Assembly: GCA_036390995.1 (NCBI GenBank)
Contig: DASWAT010000207.1
Location: forward strand, 1-5,541
DNA: 5,541 nucleotides
Source: DASQQQ01 sp036390995
GTDB lineage: Bacteria; Actinomycetota; UBA4738; HRBIN12
Direction of reading: 5' to 3'
The number at the start of each line of letters is the position of its first letter. Position 1 is the first letter of the stretch. The notes under the pieces are model-generated. The model worked only from the letters and a program-made list of their open reading frames with translations, ran no database searches and was not told where the DNA came from. Below are positions 1-5,349 of this stretch, in pieces. The translations under genes were made by a program, and so were the position numbers.

Positions 1-2
1 TC

Positions 3-1403
3 CTTGGCCAGATGCCGGCGGTCGTGTGGGTCGTCGATCCTGAGCTCCGGTTCACCGTCTCAGAGGGCGGCGGCCTGGTGGCTCTGGGGGCTGAGCCGGG
101 CGAGAACGTCGGCCGAAGCCTGTTCGAGTTCTTCGGCACAAGAGACCCGGACTTCCCTCCGATCGCCTCGCACCGCCGGGCGCTCCAAGGTCAGCCTGCC
201 TCCTACGAGCTGGACTGGGCCGGACGCGCGTTCCACTCGCGGGTAGAACCTCTCCGCGCCGAAGACGGCCGGATCGTGGGGGCGATCGGGTTCGCCATCG
301 ATATCACCGAGCGCCGCCTCATGGAGCAGGAGCTGAAGCACGCCGAGGCCAAGTACCGGACCCTGGTGGAGCAGCTTCCCGCCGTGATCTACGTCGCGGG
401 GTTCGGGCCCGGAGGGCAATGGCTGTACGTGAGCCCCAAGATCGCACAGCTGCTTGGCTACTCGCCCGAGGAGTGGATGACCCAGCCCGACCCCTTGGCG
501 GCTCGCCTTCACCCCGATGACCGGGACCGGGTTCTGGCCGAGGAGGGAGACTGTCAGGCAACCGGTCGGTCCCTCTCCAGCGAGTACCGGGTCCGGGCCC
601 GGGACGGGAGGGTCCTGTGGATCCGCGATGAGGCCGTCCCCGTGCCGACGGCGCCGGAGCTCTGGCAGGGGGTCATGCTGGACATCACCGCGCAGAAAGA
701 GTCCGAGGAGATCCTGCGCACCACCATCACCGCCTTACGCCAGACCGATTCGGAGCGCCGCCTGCTGCTCGAGCGTCTCGTCCAGGCTCGAGACGAGGAG
801 CAGCGACGGATCGCCGCAGATGTGCACGACGGGCCGGTGCAGAAGATGGTGGCCGTCGACCTTCGGCTGCAGATGCTCCGCAAGCGCTCGCCGGATCCGG
901 TAGATGCAAAGCTCGTGGACGATCTCGTTTCGATGGTCCGGTCCTCCACCCAGGAGCTTCGCCACCTGCTGTTTCAGCTGGTTCCACCGGTGCTCGAGAC
1001 CGAGGGCCTCTCGGCCGGCCTGAGGGCCCTTCTCCACGAGATGGGCCAGGAGACAGGTTTGGAGGTTGACCTGGAGGACCGCCTTGGGCCGGGTGATCCT
1101 GACGAGCCGGCAAGGGGAACGTGCTTCCGGATCGCCCAGGAGGCGCTCCGCAACGTCCACAAGCACGCCAAGGCGAGCAAGGTCGAGCTCCTCCTCGAGC
1201 CCTCCGGGGGCGAGGTGCACGTCCGCGTGCGCGATGACGGCGCCGGGTTCGACACGGCCGAGGCGGGGAAGCTCGGCCACTACGGACTCTCGAGCATGCG
1301 GGAGCGGGCCGAGCTCGCCGGCGGCCGGCTCAGGGTGGACTCCATGCCGGGACACGGCACGACCGTGGATCTCTGGATCCCGGCACCGACCCCAGAGGCC
1401 TGA
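3..1403 (+). CDS. PAS-PAS sensor histidine kinase, NarL/HisKA_3 type (5' truncated by window edge)
   Basis: Sensor kinase that would autophosphorylate on His and pass the phosphate to a response regulator, which is not in this window. Residues are counted from the ATG at 12. A first PAS domain covers about 1-105. A second, of PAS_3 type, covers about 113-230, with HPDD and a DGRVLWIRDEAVPV strand. A helical linker follows (about 225-265). The HisKA_3 dimerisation domain has H272 in RRIAADVHDGPVQ, and its D273/Q277 match the DxxxQ phosphatase motif of this family, so it may also dephosphorylate its partner. The HATPase_c domain shows the N box (QEALRNVHKHA, N381), DDGAGF (about 408-413), GHYG (422-425) and GHGT (447-450). 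No membrane segment is visible, so the seen part looks cytosolic. The frame is open to the window edge and the first PAS lacks its start, so the gene begins upstream; the ATG at 12 is probably internal. The signal sensed cannot be told. Confidence 0.93.
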   Translation, partial: LGQMPAVVWVVDPELRFTVSEGGGLVALGAEPGENVGRSLFEFFGTRDPDFPPIASHRRALQGQPASYELDWAGRAFHSRVEPLRAEDGRIVGAIGFAIDITERRLMEQELKHAEAKYRTLVEQLPAVIYVAGFGPGGQWLYVSPKIAQLLGYSPEEWMTQPDPLAARLHPDDRDRVLAEEGDCQATGRSLSSEYRVRARDGRVLWIRDEAVPVPTAPELWQGVMLDITAQKESEEILRTTITALRQTDSERRLLLERLVQARDEEQRRIAADVHDGPVQKMVAVDLRLQMLRKRSPDPVDAKLVDDLVSMVRSSTQELRHLLFQLVPPVLETEGLSAGLRALLHEMGQETGLEVDLEDRLGPGDPDEPARGTCFRIAQEALRNVHKHAKASKVELLLEPSGGEVHVRVRDDGAGFDTAEAGKLGHYGLSSMRERAELAGGRLRVDSMPGHGTTVDLWIPAPTPEA

Positions 1404-1423
1404 TGCGGATCACCCGGACTCGG

Positions 1424-1429
1424 AAGGGG
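1424..1429 (+). promoter_or_regulatory. Ribosome binding site that decides the start of the SRPBCC gene
   Basis: AAGGGG lies 6 nt before the ATG at 1436. The in-frame ATG at 1403, which overlaps the kinase stop as TGATG, has no comparable motif close by. This favours 1436 as the main start. Confidence 0.6.
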
Positions 1430-1435
1430 TTGGCG

Positions 1436-1864
1436 ATGCCCAACGACTCCAGGACGCAGGCATCCATCGCGATCGACGCCCCGGCCGCGAAGGTCTGGGA
1501 GGCGCTGACGACCCCGGACCTGATCAAGCGGTGGTTCTTCGGCGTCGACACGGAGACCGACTGGGCGGAGGGGAGCCCGATCGCGCACCGCGGCGAGTAC
1601 CAGGGCAGGCCCTACGAGGACAGGGGCACGATCGTCAAGGTCGAGCCTGGACGTTTGCTCGTCCACACGCACTGGAGCCCCGTGTCCGGCCTGGCGGACA
1701 GGCCCGAGAACCATCAGGAGGTCTCCTGGGCCCTCTCCGAGCGAGACGGCAAGACCGAGCTCACCGTCACCGAGGTCAACCTCCCTTCAGAAGAGGCGAA
1801 GGCGGTCTCCGAGGAGGGCTGGAAGACCGTGCTCGGTGGTCTCAGAGACCTGGTCGAGGCCTGA
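1436..1864 (+). CDS. SRPBCC / AHSA1 (Aha1 C-terminal-like) domain protein
   Basis: Single-domain protein of 142 residues with the START/Bet v1-like fold, which builds a hydrophobic cavity for small ligands. Members are called activator of Hsp90 ATPase homolog-like or polyketide-cyclase-like, usually without a proven ligand. Seen in the sequence: the N-terminal strand and helix IAIDAPAAKVWEALTTPDLI followed by KRWFFG; a central GEYQGRPYEDRGTIVKVEP strand region; and the C-terminal helix GWKTVLGGLRDLVEA that closes the fold. The length is usual for the family. I chose ATG 1436 because of the AAGGGG at 1424. A longer form from ATG 1403 adds 11 residues (MRITRTRKGLA) that do not look like the family and would overlap the kinase stop. 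It lies 32 nt behind the kinase on the same strand, so one transcript is likely. No ArsR-type repressor, which often partners this family, is present. The domain call is firm; the cellular role is unknown. Confidence 0.85.
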   Translation: MPNDSRTQASIAIDAPAAKVWEALTTPDLIKRWFFGVDTETDWAEGSPIAHRGEYQGRPYEDRGTIVKVEPGRLLVHTHWSPVSGLADRPENHQEVSWALSERDGKTELTVTEVNLPSEEAKAVSEEGWKTVLGGLRDLVEA

Positions 1865-1915
1865 CTGCCATCTGGCCGCCCTTCCCAGGAGGACTTCGCC
1901 CAGAGTGGGCCGCGC

Positions 1916-1921
1916 TACGAT
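1916..1921 (+). promoter_or_regulatory. Possible -10 element upstream of the holin-like gene
   Basis: TACGAT fits the actinobacterial TAnnnT -10 pattern and lies in the 179-nt gap before the holin-like gene. No good -35 is seen at 16-18 nt (CTTCGC is the nearest). The resulting leader would be about 115 nt, so this is weak support only. Confidence 0.2.
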
Positions 1922-2043
1922 CTGATCCTCGATATCGTGGGTGGACCCTTCCTTGTCAGACTGCAGACGTGCGCTGAAGTGGTCATCACCGTTGGAGGCG
2001 AGGAGCGCCGGCCGGGCGAAGGCGCGAAGGGAGGACCGAGATC

Positions 2044-2520
2044 GTGAGCGACCGGATCGAAGGGAACGGAGGCGTCGGACCGAACGCCTCGAACGGAACA
2101 CCTAGCGGCGGTCCATCCGGCTCGCCGCCGCCGTTCCGGCCGAGACGGCCGCTCGGTGCGGTGATCGCCTCGGCCGTCGACGGTGCCCGTACCTTGGTGC
2201 GCAAGCAGGTGGAGCTGGCCAGGATCGAGATGACCGAGGCCGTGTCGGTGCGGGCGAAGGGCGCCGGCATGATGGCCGCCGCCGCCGTGCTCGGTCTGTT
2301 CGCGCTCGGCTTCGCGGCGGCCTCGGGATCGGCCGCGCTGGACCTGGTGCTCCCGGCGTGGGCCGCCCACCTGATCGTGTCGGCCGTGTTCGTCGCGATC
2401 GCGGGTGCGCTCGTCCTCGCCGGCCGCCGCGCCATGCGGACCGCCCCCACCACGCCGGAGCGGACGCAGGAGACGCTGAAGGAGGACGCCCGATGGGCCA
2501 GGCAGCAGCTCGCAAGGTGA
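2044..2520 (+). CDS. Putative Actinobacterial Holin-X family membrane protein (PF07332-like)
   Basis: Small integral membrane protein of 158 residues. Residues 1-36 are a Gly/Pro/Ser-rich, probably disordered N-tail. An amphipathic helix covers about 38-70 and contains ARTLVRKQVELARIEMTEA, typical of this family. Two hydrophobic segments follow at about 75-98 and 105-128, then a charged C-tail (TPERTQETLKEDARWARQQL). The family was named for similarity to phage holins (superfamily III), but in actinobacteria most members are ordinary chromosomal genes of unknown role. No endolysin or phage gene is near, so a lysis role is not supported here. The GTG start at 2044 is preceded by AAGGGAGGA (2027-2035), 8 nt away. 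Its last 28 nt overlap the next gene, which argues for one operon and coupled translation. Confidence 0.85.
   Translation: MSDRIEGNGGVGPNASNGTPSGGPSGSPPPFRPRRPLGAVIASAVDGARTLVRKQVELARIEMTEAVSVRAKGAGMMAAAAVLGLFALGFAAASGSAALDLVLPAWAAHLIVSAVFVAIAGALVLAGRRAMRTAPTTPERTQETLKEDARWARQQLAR
2479..2486 (+). promoter_or_regulatory. Strong Shine-Dalgarno inside the end of the holin-like gene
   Basis: AAGGAGGA lies 6 nt before the ATG at 2493, within the coding region of the upstream gene. It fixes the start of the small downstream gene and shows that its overlap with the upstream gene is real. Confidence 0.8.
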
Positions 2521-2735
2521 CCGAGATCCACGAGGCCCGGCAACGGCTCGAGCTGGACCTCCAGGAGCTCGAGGACCGCCTTCCCGCCCCGCTCCGCTCG
2601 GTCAAGAGCCTGGTCGGCGTGCTTCTCGGGACGGCGGCCATGGCCTTCTTCGTGCTCCGGCGCGTCCGGTCGAGGCGATCGGATCGCAGCCCCGCGGCCG
2701 AAGTGGTCGTCCGGATCGTGCGCGACGATCGGTGA
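2493..2735 (+). CDS. Small single-span membrane protein, DUF3618-like
   Basis: 80-residue protein in the +3 frame. Residues 8-30 form a charged helix (KVTEIHEARQRLELDLQELE), recalling the R..L...L..L pattern of DUF3618 proteins. A hydrophobic segment at about 40-55 (LVGVLLGTAAMAFFVL) is followed by a strongly basic patch (RRVRSRR), which predicts a cytoplasmic C-terminus by the positive-inside rule. The open frame runs further upstream, but the AAGGAGGA at 2479 places the start at ATG 2493. It overlaps the holin-like gene by 28 nt. Holin-X and DUF3618-type genes are often adjacent in actinobacteria, which supports the family guess, and the pair probably acts at the membrane together. No enzymatic motif is present and the function is unknown. 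The gene is followed at once by a strong hairpin. Confidence 0.75.
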   Translation: MGQAAARKVTEIHEARQRLELDLQELEDRLPAPLRSVKSLVGVLLGTAAMAFFVLRRVRSRRSDRSPAAEVVVRIVRDDR

Positions 2736-2736
2736 C

Positions 2737-2766
2737 CCTTGGCGGCCGCCCGTGCCGCTGCCAAGG
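2737..2766 (+). terminator. Stem-loop after the small membrane-protein operon
   Basis: CCTTGGCGGC (2737-2746) pairs with GCTGCCAAGG (2757-2766) as a 10-bp stem with one G-T pair and a 10-nt loop, starting 1 nt after the stop codon. There is no T-run, which is common for terminators in GC-rich actinobacteria. The palindrome CGATCG flanks it on both sides (2726-2731 and 2771-2776) and could extend the structure. Confidence 0.55.
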
Positions 2767-2820
2767 AACACGATCGGCAGTATCAGCACCTTCCGGAGCA
2801 TCTCCGGCGAGTAGTGTTCC
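2765..2820. repeat. Nested inverted repeats in the gap before the DJ-1-like gene
   Basis: Outer arms GGAACAC (2765-2771) and GTGTTCC (2814-2820) are perfect complements. Inside them CCGGAG-CAT-CTCCGG (2793-2807) is a perfect 6-bp hairpin with a 3-nt loop. The structure lies upstream of the promoter candidate at 2849. It could be a second transcription barrier, a protein-binding dyad, or chance in GC-rich DNA. Confidence 0.4.
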
Positions 2821-2848
2821 GCGAAGGCCTGAGACCCCTGGGTTCGAT

Positions 2849-2877
2849 TTGACGTGAGGTGGGGTCGTCGCTAGCGT
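2849..2877 (+). promoter_or_regulatory. Housekeeping-type promoter of the DJ-1/PfpI gene
   Basis: TTGACG (2849-2854) and TAGCGT (2872-2877) are separated by exactly 17 nt and match actinobacterial primary-sigma promoters (TTGACN, TAnnnT). Transcription would begin near 2884, leaving a leader of about 30 nt before the GTG at 2914. Confidence 0.6.
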
Positions 2878-2913
2878 CGATCGCGGAAGTCCGGGCGAGC
2901 GTGGGGTGACATC

Positions 2914-3477
2914 GTGACCAAGATCCTGATCCTCACTGGCGACGCCGCCGAGTCCCTGGAGGTCATGTATCCCTACCAGCGTCTGCAGGAGGAGGGATAC
3001 GAGGTCCGCATCGCGGCGCCGTGGAAGAAGAAGCTCCAGTTCGTCGTGCACGACTTCGAGGAGGGCTACGACACCTACACGGAGAAGCCAGGGTACACGT
3101 GGCAGGCGGACCTCGCCTTCGCCGATGTGCGGCCCGAGGAGTACGCGGCGGTCGTGATCCCGGGAGGTCGGGCGCCGGAGTACATCCGCAACGATCCCGA
3201 CTTCCAGCGCGTGGTCAAGCACTTCTTCGAAGCCGACAAGCCCGTGGCCCAGCTCTGCCACGCGCCGCTCGCCCTGGCCTCGGTGGGTCTGCTGGAGGGG
3301 CGGAAGACGGCGGCCTATCCCGCGCTCGCGCCCGACGTGCAGGCGGCCGGGGCTCAGTTCGTCGACTCGGAGGCAGTCGTGGACGGCCTGATGGTGTCCG
3401 CTCGGGCCTGGCCCGACCACCCGGCCTGGATGCGGGAATTCATGCAGATCCTCCGCTCCAAGGCGCCGGCGACGTAG
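2914..3477 (+). CDS. DJ-1/PfpI superfamily protein (class I glutamine amidotransferase-like)
   Basis: Cytosolic protein of 187 residues covering one complete DJ-1/PfpI domain. Seen: an N-terminal strand TKILILTGDAAESLEVMYP, with E16 at the place of the conserved acidic residue beside the reactive cysteine (E18 in human DJ-1); VVIPGGRAPEYIR (about 81-92); the nucleophile elbow AQLCHAPLAL with C115 followed by H116; and TAAYPAL and GLMVSARAWPDHP near the end. The Cys-His pair is the PfpI-type arrangement. Members have been described as intracellular peptidases, glyoxalases/deglycases, or stress and redox proteins, and the sequence alone does not choose between them. There is no signal peptide. 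The GTG start at 2914 follows GGGGTGA (2903-2909) by 4 nt. The gene has its own promoter candidate, sits between a hairpin upstream and a convergent gene downstream, and is therefore probably monocistronic. Confidence 0.9.
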   Translation: MTKILILTGDAAESLEVMYPYQRLQEEGYEVRIAAPWKKKLQFVVHDFEEGYDTYTEKPGYTWQADLAFADVRPEEYAAVVIPGGRAPEYIRNDPDFQRVVKHFFEADKPVAQLCHAPLALASVGLLEGRKTAAYPALAPDVQAAGAQFVDSEAVVDGLMVSARAWPDHPAWMREFMQILRSKAPAT

Positions 3478-3494
3478 CGCCAGGTAGGCGGGGC

Positions 3495-3529
3495 GGGACG
3501 AACCGGGACGAGCCCCCGGACTTCGTTCT
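3495..3529. terminator. Hairpin between convergent genes
   Basis: ACGAA-CCGGG (3498-3507) can pair with CCCGG-(AC bulge)-TTCGT (3515-3526) around a 7-nt loop. GGG at 3495-3497 can add partly wobble pairs with TCT (3527-3529). It lies in the 114-nt gap between the DJ-1-like gene (+) and the cyclase gene (-) and could stop transcription from either side. It has no T-run. A weaker hairpin, ACCGG...CCGGT, lies at about 3546-3563. Confidence 0.35.
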
Positions 3530-3591
3530 CGGGACCGAGGGGCGGACCGGTATTCCTCCCGGTGCGCAGTCGAGCCTGAAGCGGGGACGGG

Positions 3592-4815
3592 TCAGTGCTT
3601 GTTGCGCGTCACGCGGAACAGGGCGACCGGCTCCGCGATCCCCTTCAGGGACCGATCGTCGAGGTGCTCGAAGCCAAAGGACGTGTCCTCAACCGCATCC
3701 ACGACCGCTCGGCTCACGAGCACCTCCCCTCGCCCTGCCACGCCCGCGATGCGGGAGGCCAGGTTCACCGTTCCCCCGAAGACATCGAGGTCCCGCTCGA
3801 TCACGGGTCCGGTGTGGATCCCCGCATGGGCCGACAGGGACCCCTCCGCCCCCATGGTCTCCACCAGGTCGACCGCGGCCTCGACGCTTCGCTTCACCTC
3901 GGAGAACCGCAGCAGGGCCCCGTCGCCCAAGAGCTTCACGAGGCGGCCGCCACTCTGCGTGGCGACCGCGTCCGCGTGCCGTTGGAGCGACGTCGCCGCT
4001 CGAACGGCCGCCTCGTCCCCGCGCTCCTCGGTCAGACTCGTGAACCCGGAGAGGTCCACGAACACGATCGCGGGCGGGCCCTGCGACTGCGGCATCGGGA
4101 CCACGTCGCGCGTGGCGAGGAACCGTTCGATCCCCTCGACGATGCTGGCCACGAACCGCTGCTCGATGTAGCGGTAGCTGAGCCACGTGAACATCTCCGG
4201 AGCCAGGCGGACGAGGGTGGCAGCGGCGAGTGCCACGTCCTGAGGGAAGCGGTCGATCTCTCCCCGGAACATCCGTTCCTGGGCCGGACGCCCCATCTGC
4301 TCATCGAGCAGCTCGGTCCATCCCATGGCCACGACCCTGGTGCCCTCACCGAGCAGTCGGGCGGCCCGGAGGAAGACGTCGTCACCGCTCGCGAGGCGCC
4401 ATCCCTCGAGGAATCGTTCGAGCATCGCCTCCTCGTGGACGTGGATCGGCGCCGCCGGATCGGGCCGGGGCAGCCCCAGGACCTCGTACAGGGCAGGCAG
4501 GAGGACCGCCGCCGGCCCCGCGGAGGCGACGAAGTCGGCGAACGTCCGACTCGAGCGGGGCGCCGGCGCCAGGGGTAGATAGGCGTCCACGTGGTCGAGG
4601 TTGAGCCAGCCCTCGGCCACAGCTCGCTCCAGAAGCGCCTCGGAAAGGCCAGCATCGAGGAGCGCTGACACGAGCTTTACCCGGAAGACGTCGCCGGATC
4701 GGAACTCCCCCGGCTGTCCGGGCTTGACGATGCCGATGGAAACGAGCCAGGTGACTCGATCCTGGGGAACACCGGCTTCCGCCGCGATCTCCTCCGCGGA
4801 AAAGGCCCTCGCCAC
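3592..4815 (-). CDS. Class III adenylate/guanylate cyclase with N-terminal MerR-like HTH
   Basis: Makes a cyclic nucleotide, most likely cAMP from ATP, probably as a homodimer in the cytosol. Residues are numbered from the GTG at 4815 (407 aa). About 5-58 is a MerR-like helix-turn-helix (FSAEEIAAEAGVPQDRVTWL, then FRSGDVFRVKLVSALLDAG). About 60-235 is a helical region with no motif I can name. The cyclase domain covers about 247-375. Metal aspartates are D254 (FVDLSGFT) and D298 (LLGDGALL), adenine-selecting residues K294 and D344, and transition-state N351 and R355 (FGGTVNLASR). The D254-K294-D298 and D344-N351-R355 spacings match those of the mycobacterial cyclase Rv1625c, so the enzyme looks active and ATP-selective. 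The frame also allows GTG 4860, adding 15 residues unlike the family. I prefer 4815 because a TACGAT box sits at the right distance for a leaderless mRNA, and neither start has a spaced ribosome binding site. No membrane segments are present; the HTH may sense a ligand or bind DNA. Confidence 0.9.
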   Translation of the reverse strand: MARAFSAEEIAAEAGVPQDRVTWLVSIGIVKPGQPGEFRSGDVFRVKLVSALLDAGLSEALLERAVAEGWLNLDHVDAYLPLAPAPRSSRTFADFVASAGPAAVLLPALYEVLGLPRPDPAAPIHVHEEAMLERFLEGWRLASGDDVFLRAARLLGEGTRVVAMGWTELLDEQMGRPAQERMFRGEIDRFPQDVALAAATLVRLAPEMFTWLSYRYIEQRFVASIVEGIERFLATRDVVPMPQSQGPPAIVFVDLSGFTSLTEERGDEAAVRAATSLQRHADAVATQSGGRLVKLLGDGALLRFSEVKRSVEAAVDLVETMGAEGSLSAHAGIHTGPVIERDLDVFGGTVNLASRIAGVAGRGEVLVSRAVVDAVEDTSFGFEHLDDRSLKGIAEPVALFRVTRNKH

Positions 4816-4821
4816 GGGGCC

Positions 4822-4827
4822 ATCGTA
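4822..4827 (-). promoter_or_regulatory. -10 element for a leaderless cyclase transcript
   Basis: Read on the minus strand, TACGAT (TAnnnT type) ends 6 nt before the GTG at 4815. If transcription starts on that G, the hexamer occupies -12 to -7, the canonical position. The -35 region is poor (GTCATC at 17-nt spacing), as is often seen for leaderless actinobacterial genes. Confidence 0.4.
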
Positions 4828-4883
4828 GTCGGCTCCGACTGCCCGATGACCGAGTAGCACATCCTGTTGGGCATGCCTGTATC

Positions 4884-5101
4884 TGCTTCCTTCCGGACTC
4901 CGTGTCCGTGGGTGCCGGCAAGGTGACGCTCACCGTGACGAACTAAGGACGGTGCCGAGCACACATTCACCCTCGACGAGCAGTTCGAGCACGAACCTGG
5001 ACCCCGGGAAGACCGTGACGATCACGCTCGATCTGTCGAGCACGGTCGGCTAGCACTGCAACATCCACCCGTCGATGACGGGAACTCTGACCGTTGGGTA
5101 G
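4884..5101 (+). pseudogene. Broken cupredoxin (blue copper protein) gene remnant
   Basis: Three consecutive reading frames together spell most of a small cupredoxin. Frame a (4884-4943): FLPDSVSVGAGKVTLTVTN, then TAA. Dropping one base near 4944 continues as KDGAEHTFTLDEQ (4945-4983). Dropping one more near 4984 continues as SSTNLDPGKTVTITLDLSS and TVG (4985-5050), then an in-frame TAG (5051-5053) where the family often has Tyr, then HCNIHPSMTGTLTVG and a terminal TAG at 5099. The F.P..V.V.AGKVT.TV.N opening, the His in AEHTF, and Cys, His and Met in HCNIHPSM are the cupredoxin core and the four type-1 copper ligands. Intact relatives are exported electron-transfer or copper proteins with a signal peptide; no signal sequence is recognisable upstream, where the cyclase begins on the other strand. 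Two frameshifts and a nonsense codon within about 75 codons point to decay rather than sequencing error. Confidence 0.75.
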
Positions 5102-5150
5102 AGGTCCGTCACGCGCCGAATCGTAGTCCGCGCCATGACACTGGGCGCCG

Positions 5151-5194
5151 CTCCCCGGGGGCCATTCACCGGGGCGATCGATGGTCCCCCGGAG
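5151..5194. repeat. Imperfect inverted repeat downstream of the cupredoxin remnant
   Basis: CTCCCCGGGGGCCAT (5151-5165) is nearly complementary to ATGGTCCCCCGGAG (5181-5194), differing by two extra bases on one side and one on the other. The loop is 15 nt. It may be the old terminator of the decayed cupredoxin gene. Confidence 0.35.
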
Positions 5195-5287
5195 ACCAGC
5201 GAGTCCCTGCGGGCTTCACGGGCCTCCGAGGGCTCACGCAACCTACCCAGCCACCACGAGGGGAAACTAGCTGTCCCCGCGCCGATC

Positions 5288-5293
5288 TAGAGT
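5288..5293 (+). promoter_or_regulatory. Possible -10 element of the SGNH hydrolase gene
   Basis: TAGAGT fits TAnnnT and would start transcription near 5300, giving a leader of about 50 nt. No TTGAC-like -35 is present at 16-19 nt, so support is weak. Confidence 0.25.
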
Positions 5294-5349
5294 CAGAACG
5301 CCCGTTGATCTGCGGCAAGGGACAGGCTCACCGACCGAGAGGGGGCGAC

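Larger units (their letters stand above)
5102..5349. other. Non-coding region before the SGNH hydrolase gene
   Basis: I see no credible gene here. It holds an imperfect inverted repeat (5151-5165 against 5181-5194), a short dyad GGGGA...TCCCC (5260-5278), a TAGAGT box at 5288-5293 and the ribosome binding site of the next gene. An open frame on the minus strand at 5050-5241 runs antisense to the cupredoxin remnant and has no recognisable features. Confidence 0.5.

Noticed and set aside
1838..1850. Perfect palindrome GGTCTCAGAGACC
   Set aside because: It lies inside the coding end of the SRPBCC gene, its 1-nt centre cannot form an RNA loop, and no partner copy was seen.
1066..1977. Long plus-strand open frame of about 300 codons crossing the kinase and SRPBCC genes
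   Set aside because: It is out of frame with two clearly recognisable proteins, rich in Arg/Ser/Pro as GC-rich shadow frames are, and shows no domain.
2044..2735. Phage lysis cassette suggested by the holin-like gene
   Set aside because: No endolysin, spanin, structural phage gene or integrase is near; this family is usually chromosomal in actinobacteria.
1986..2801. Minus-strand open frame beginning MLRKVLILPIVFLGSG, which looks like a signal or membrane start
   Set aside because: It runs antisense through both small membrane-protein genes and most of it is low-complexity Arg/Ala/Pro. The attractive first residues fall in the dyad-rich gap at 2750-2801, and no family can be recognised.
3595..4578. 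Long plus-strand open frame antisense to the cyclase
   Set aside because: The minus strand encodes a complete cyclase with all catalytic residues; the plus frame is its mirror and has no motif.
5050..5241. 63-codon minus-strand open frame in the region before the hydrolase
   Set aside because: It is antisense to the copper-ligand end of the cupredoxin remnant, has no recognisable protein feature, and shows no convincing ribosome binding site.
5195..5280. Possible cyclic-di-GMP (GEMM) riboswitch suggested by CTCACGCAACC and AGCCACC before a secreted enzyme
   Set aside because: The required order of core elements (GCAAACC, then ACGCAAAGCC, then the closing stem) is not present; only short fragments resemble it.
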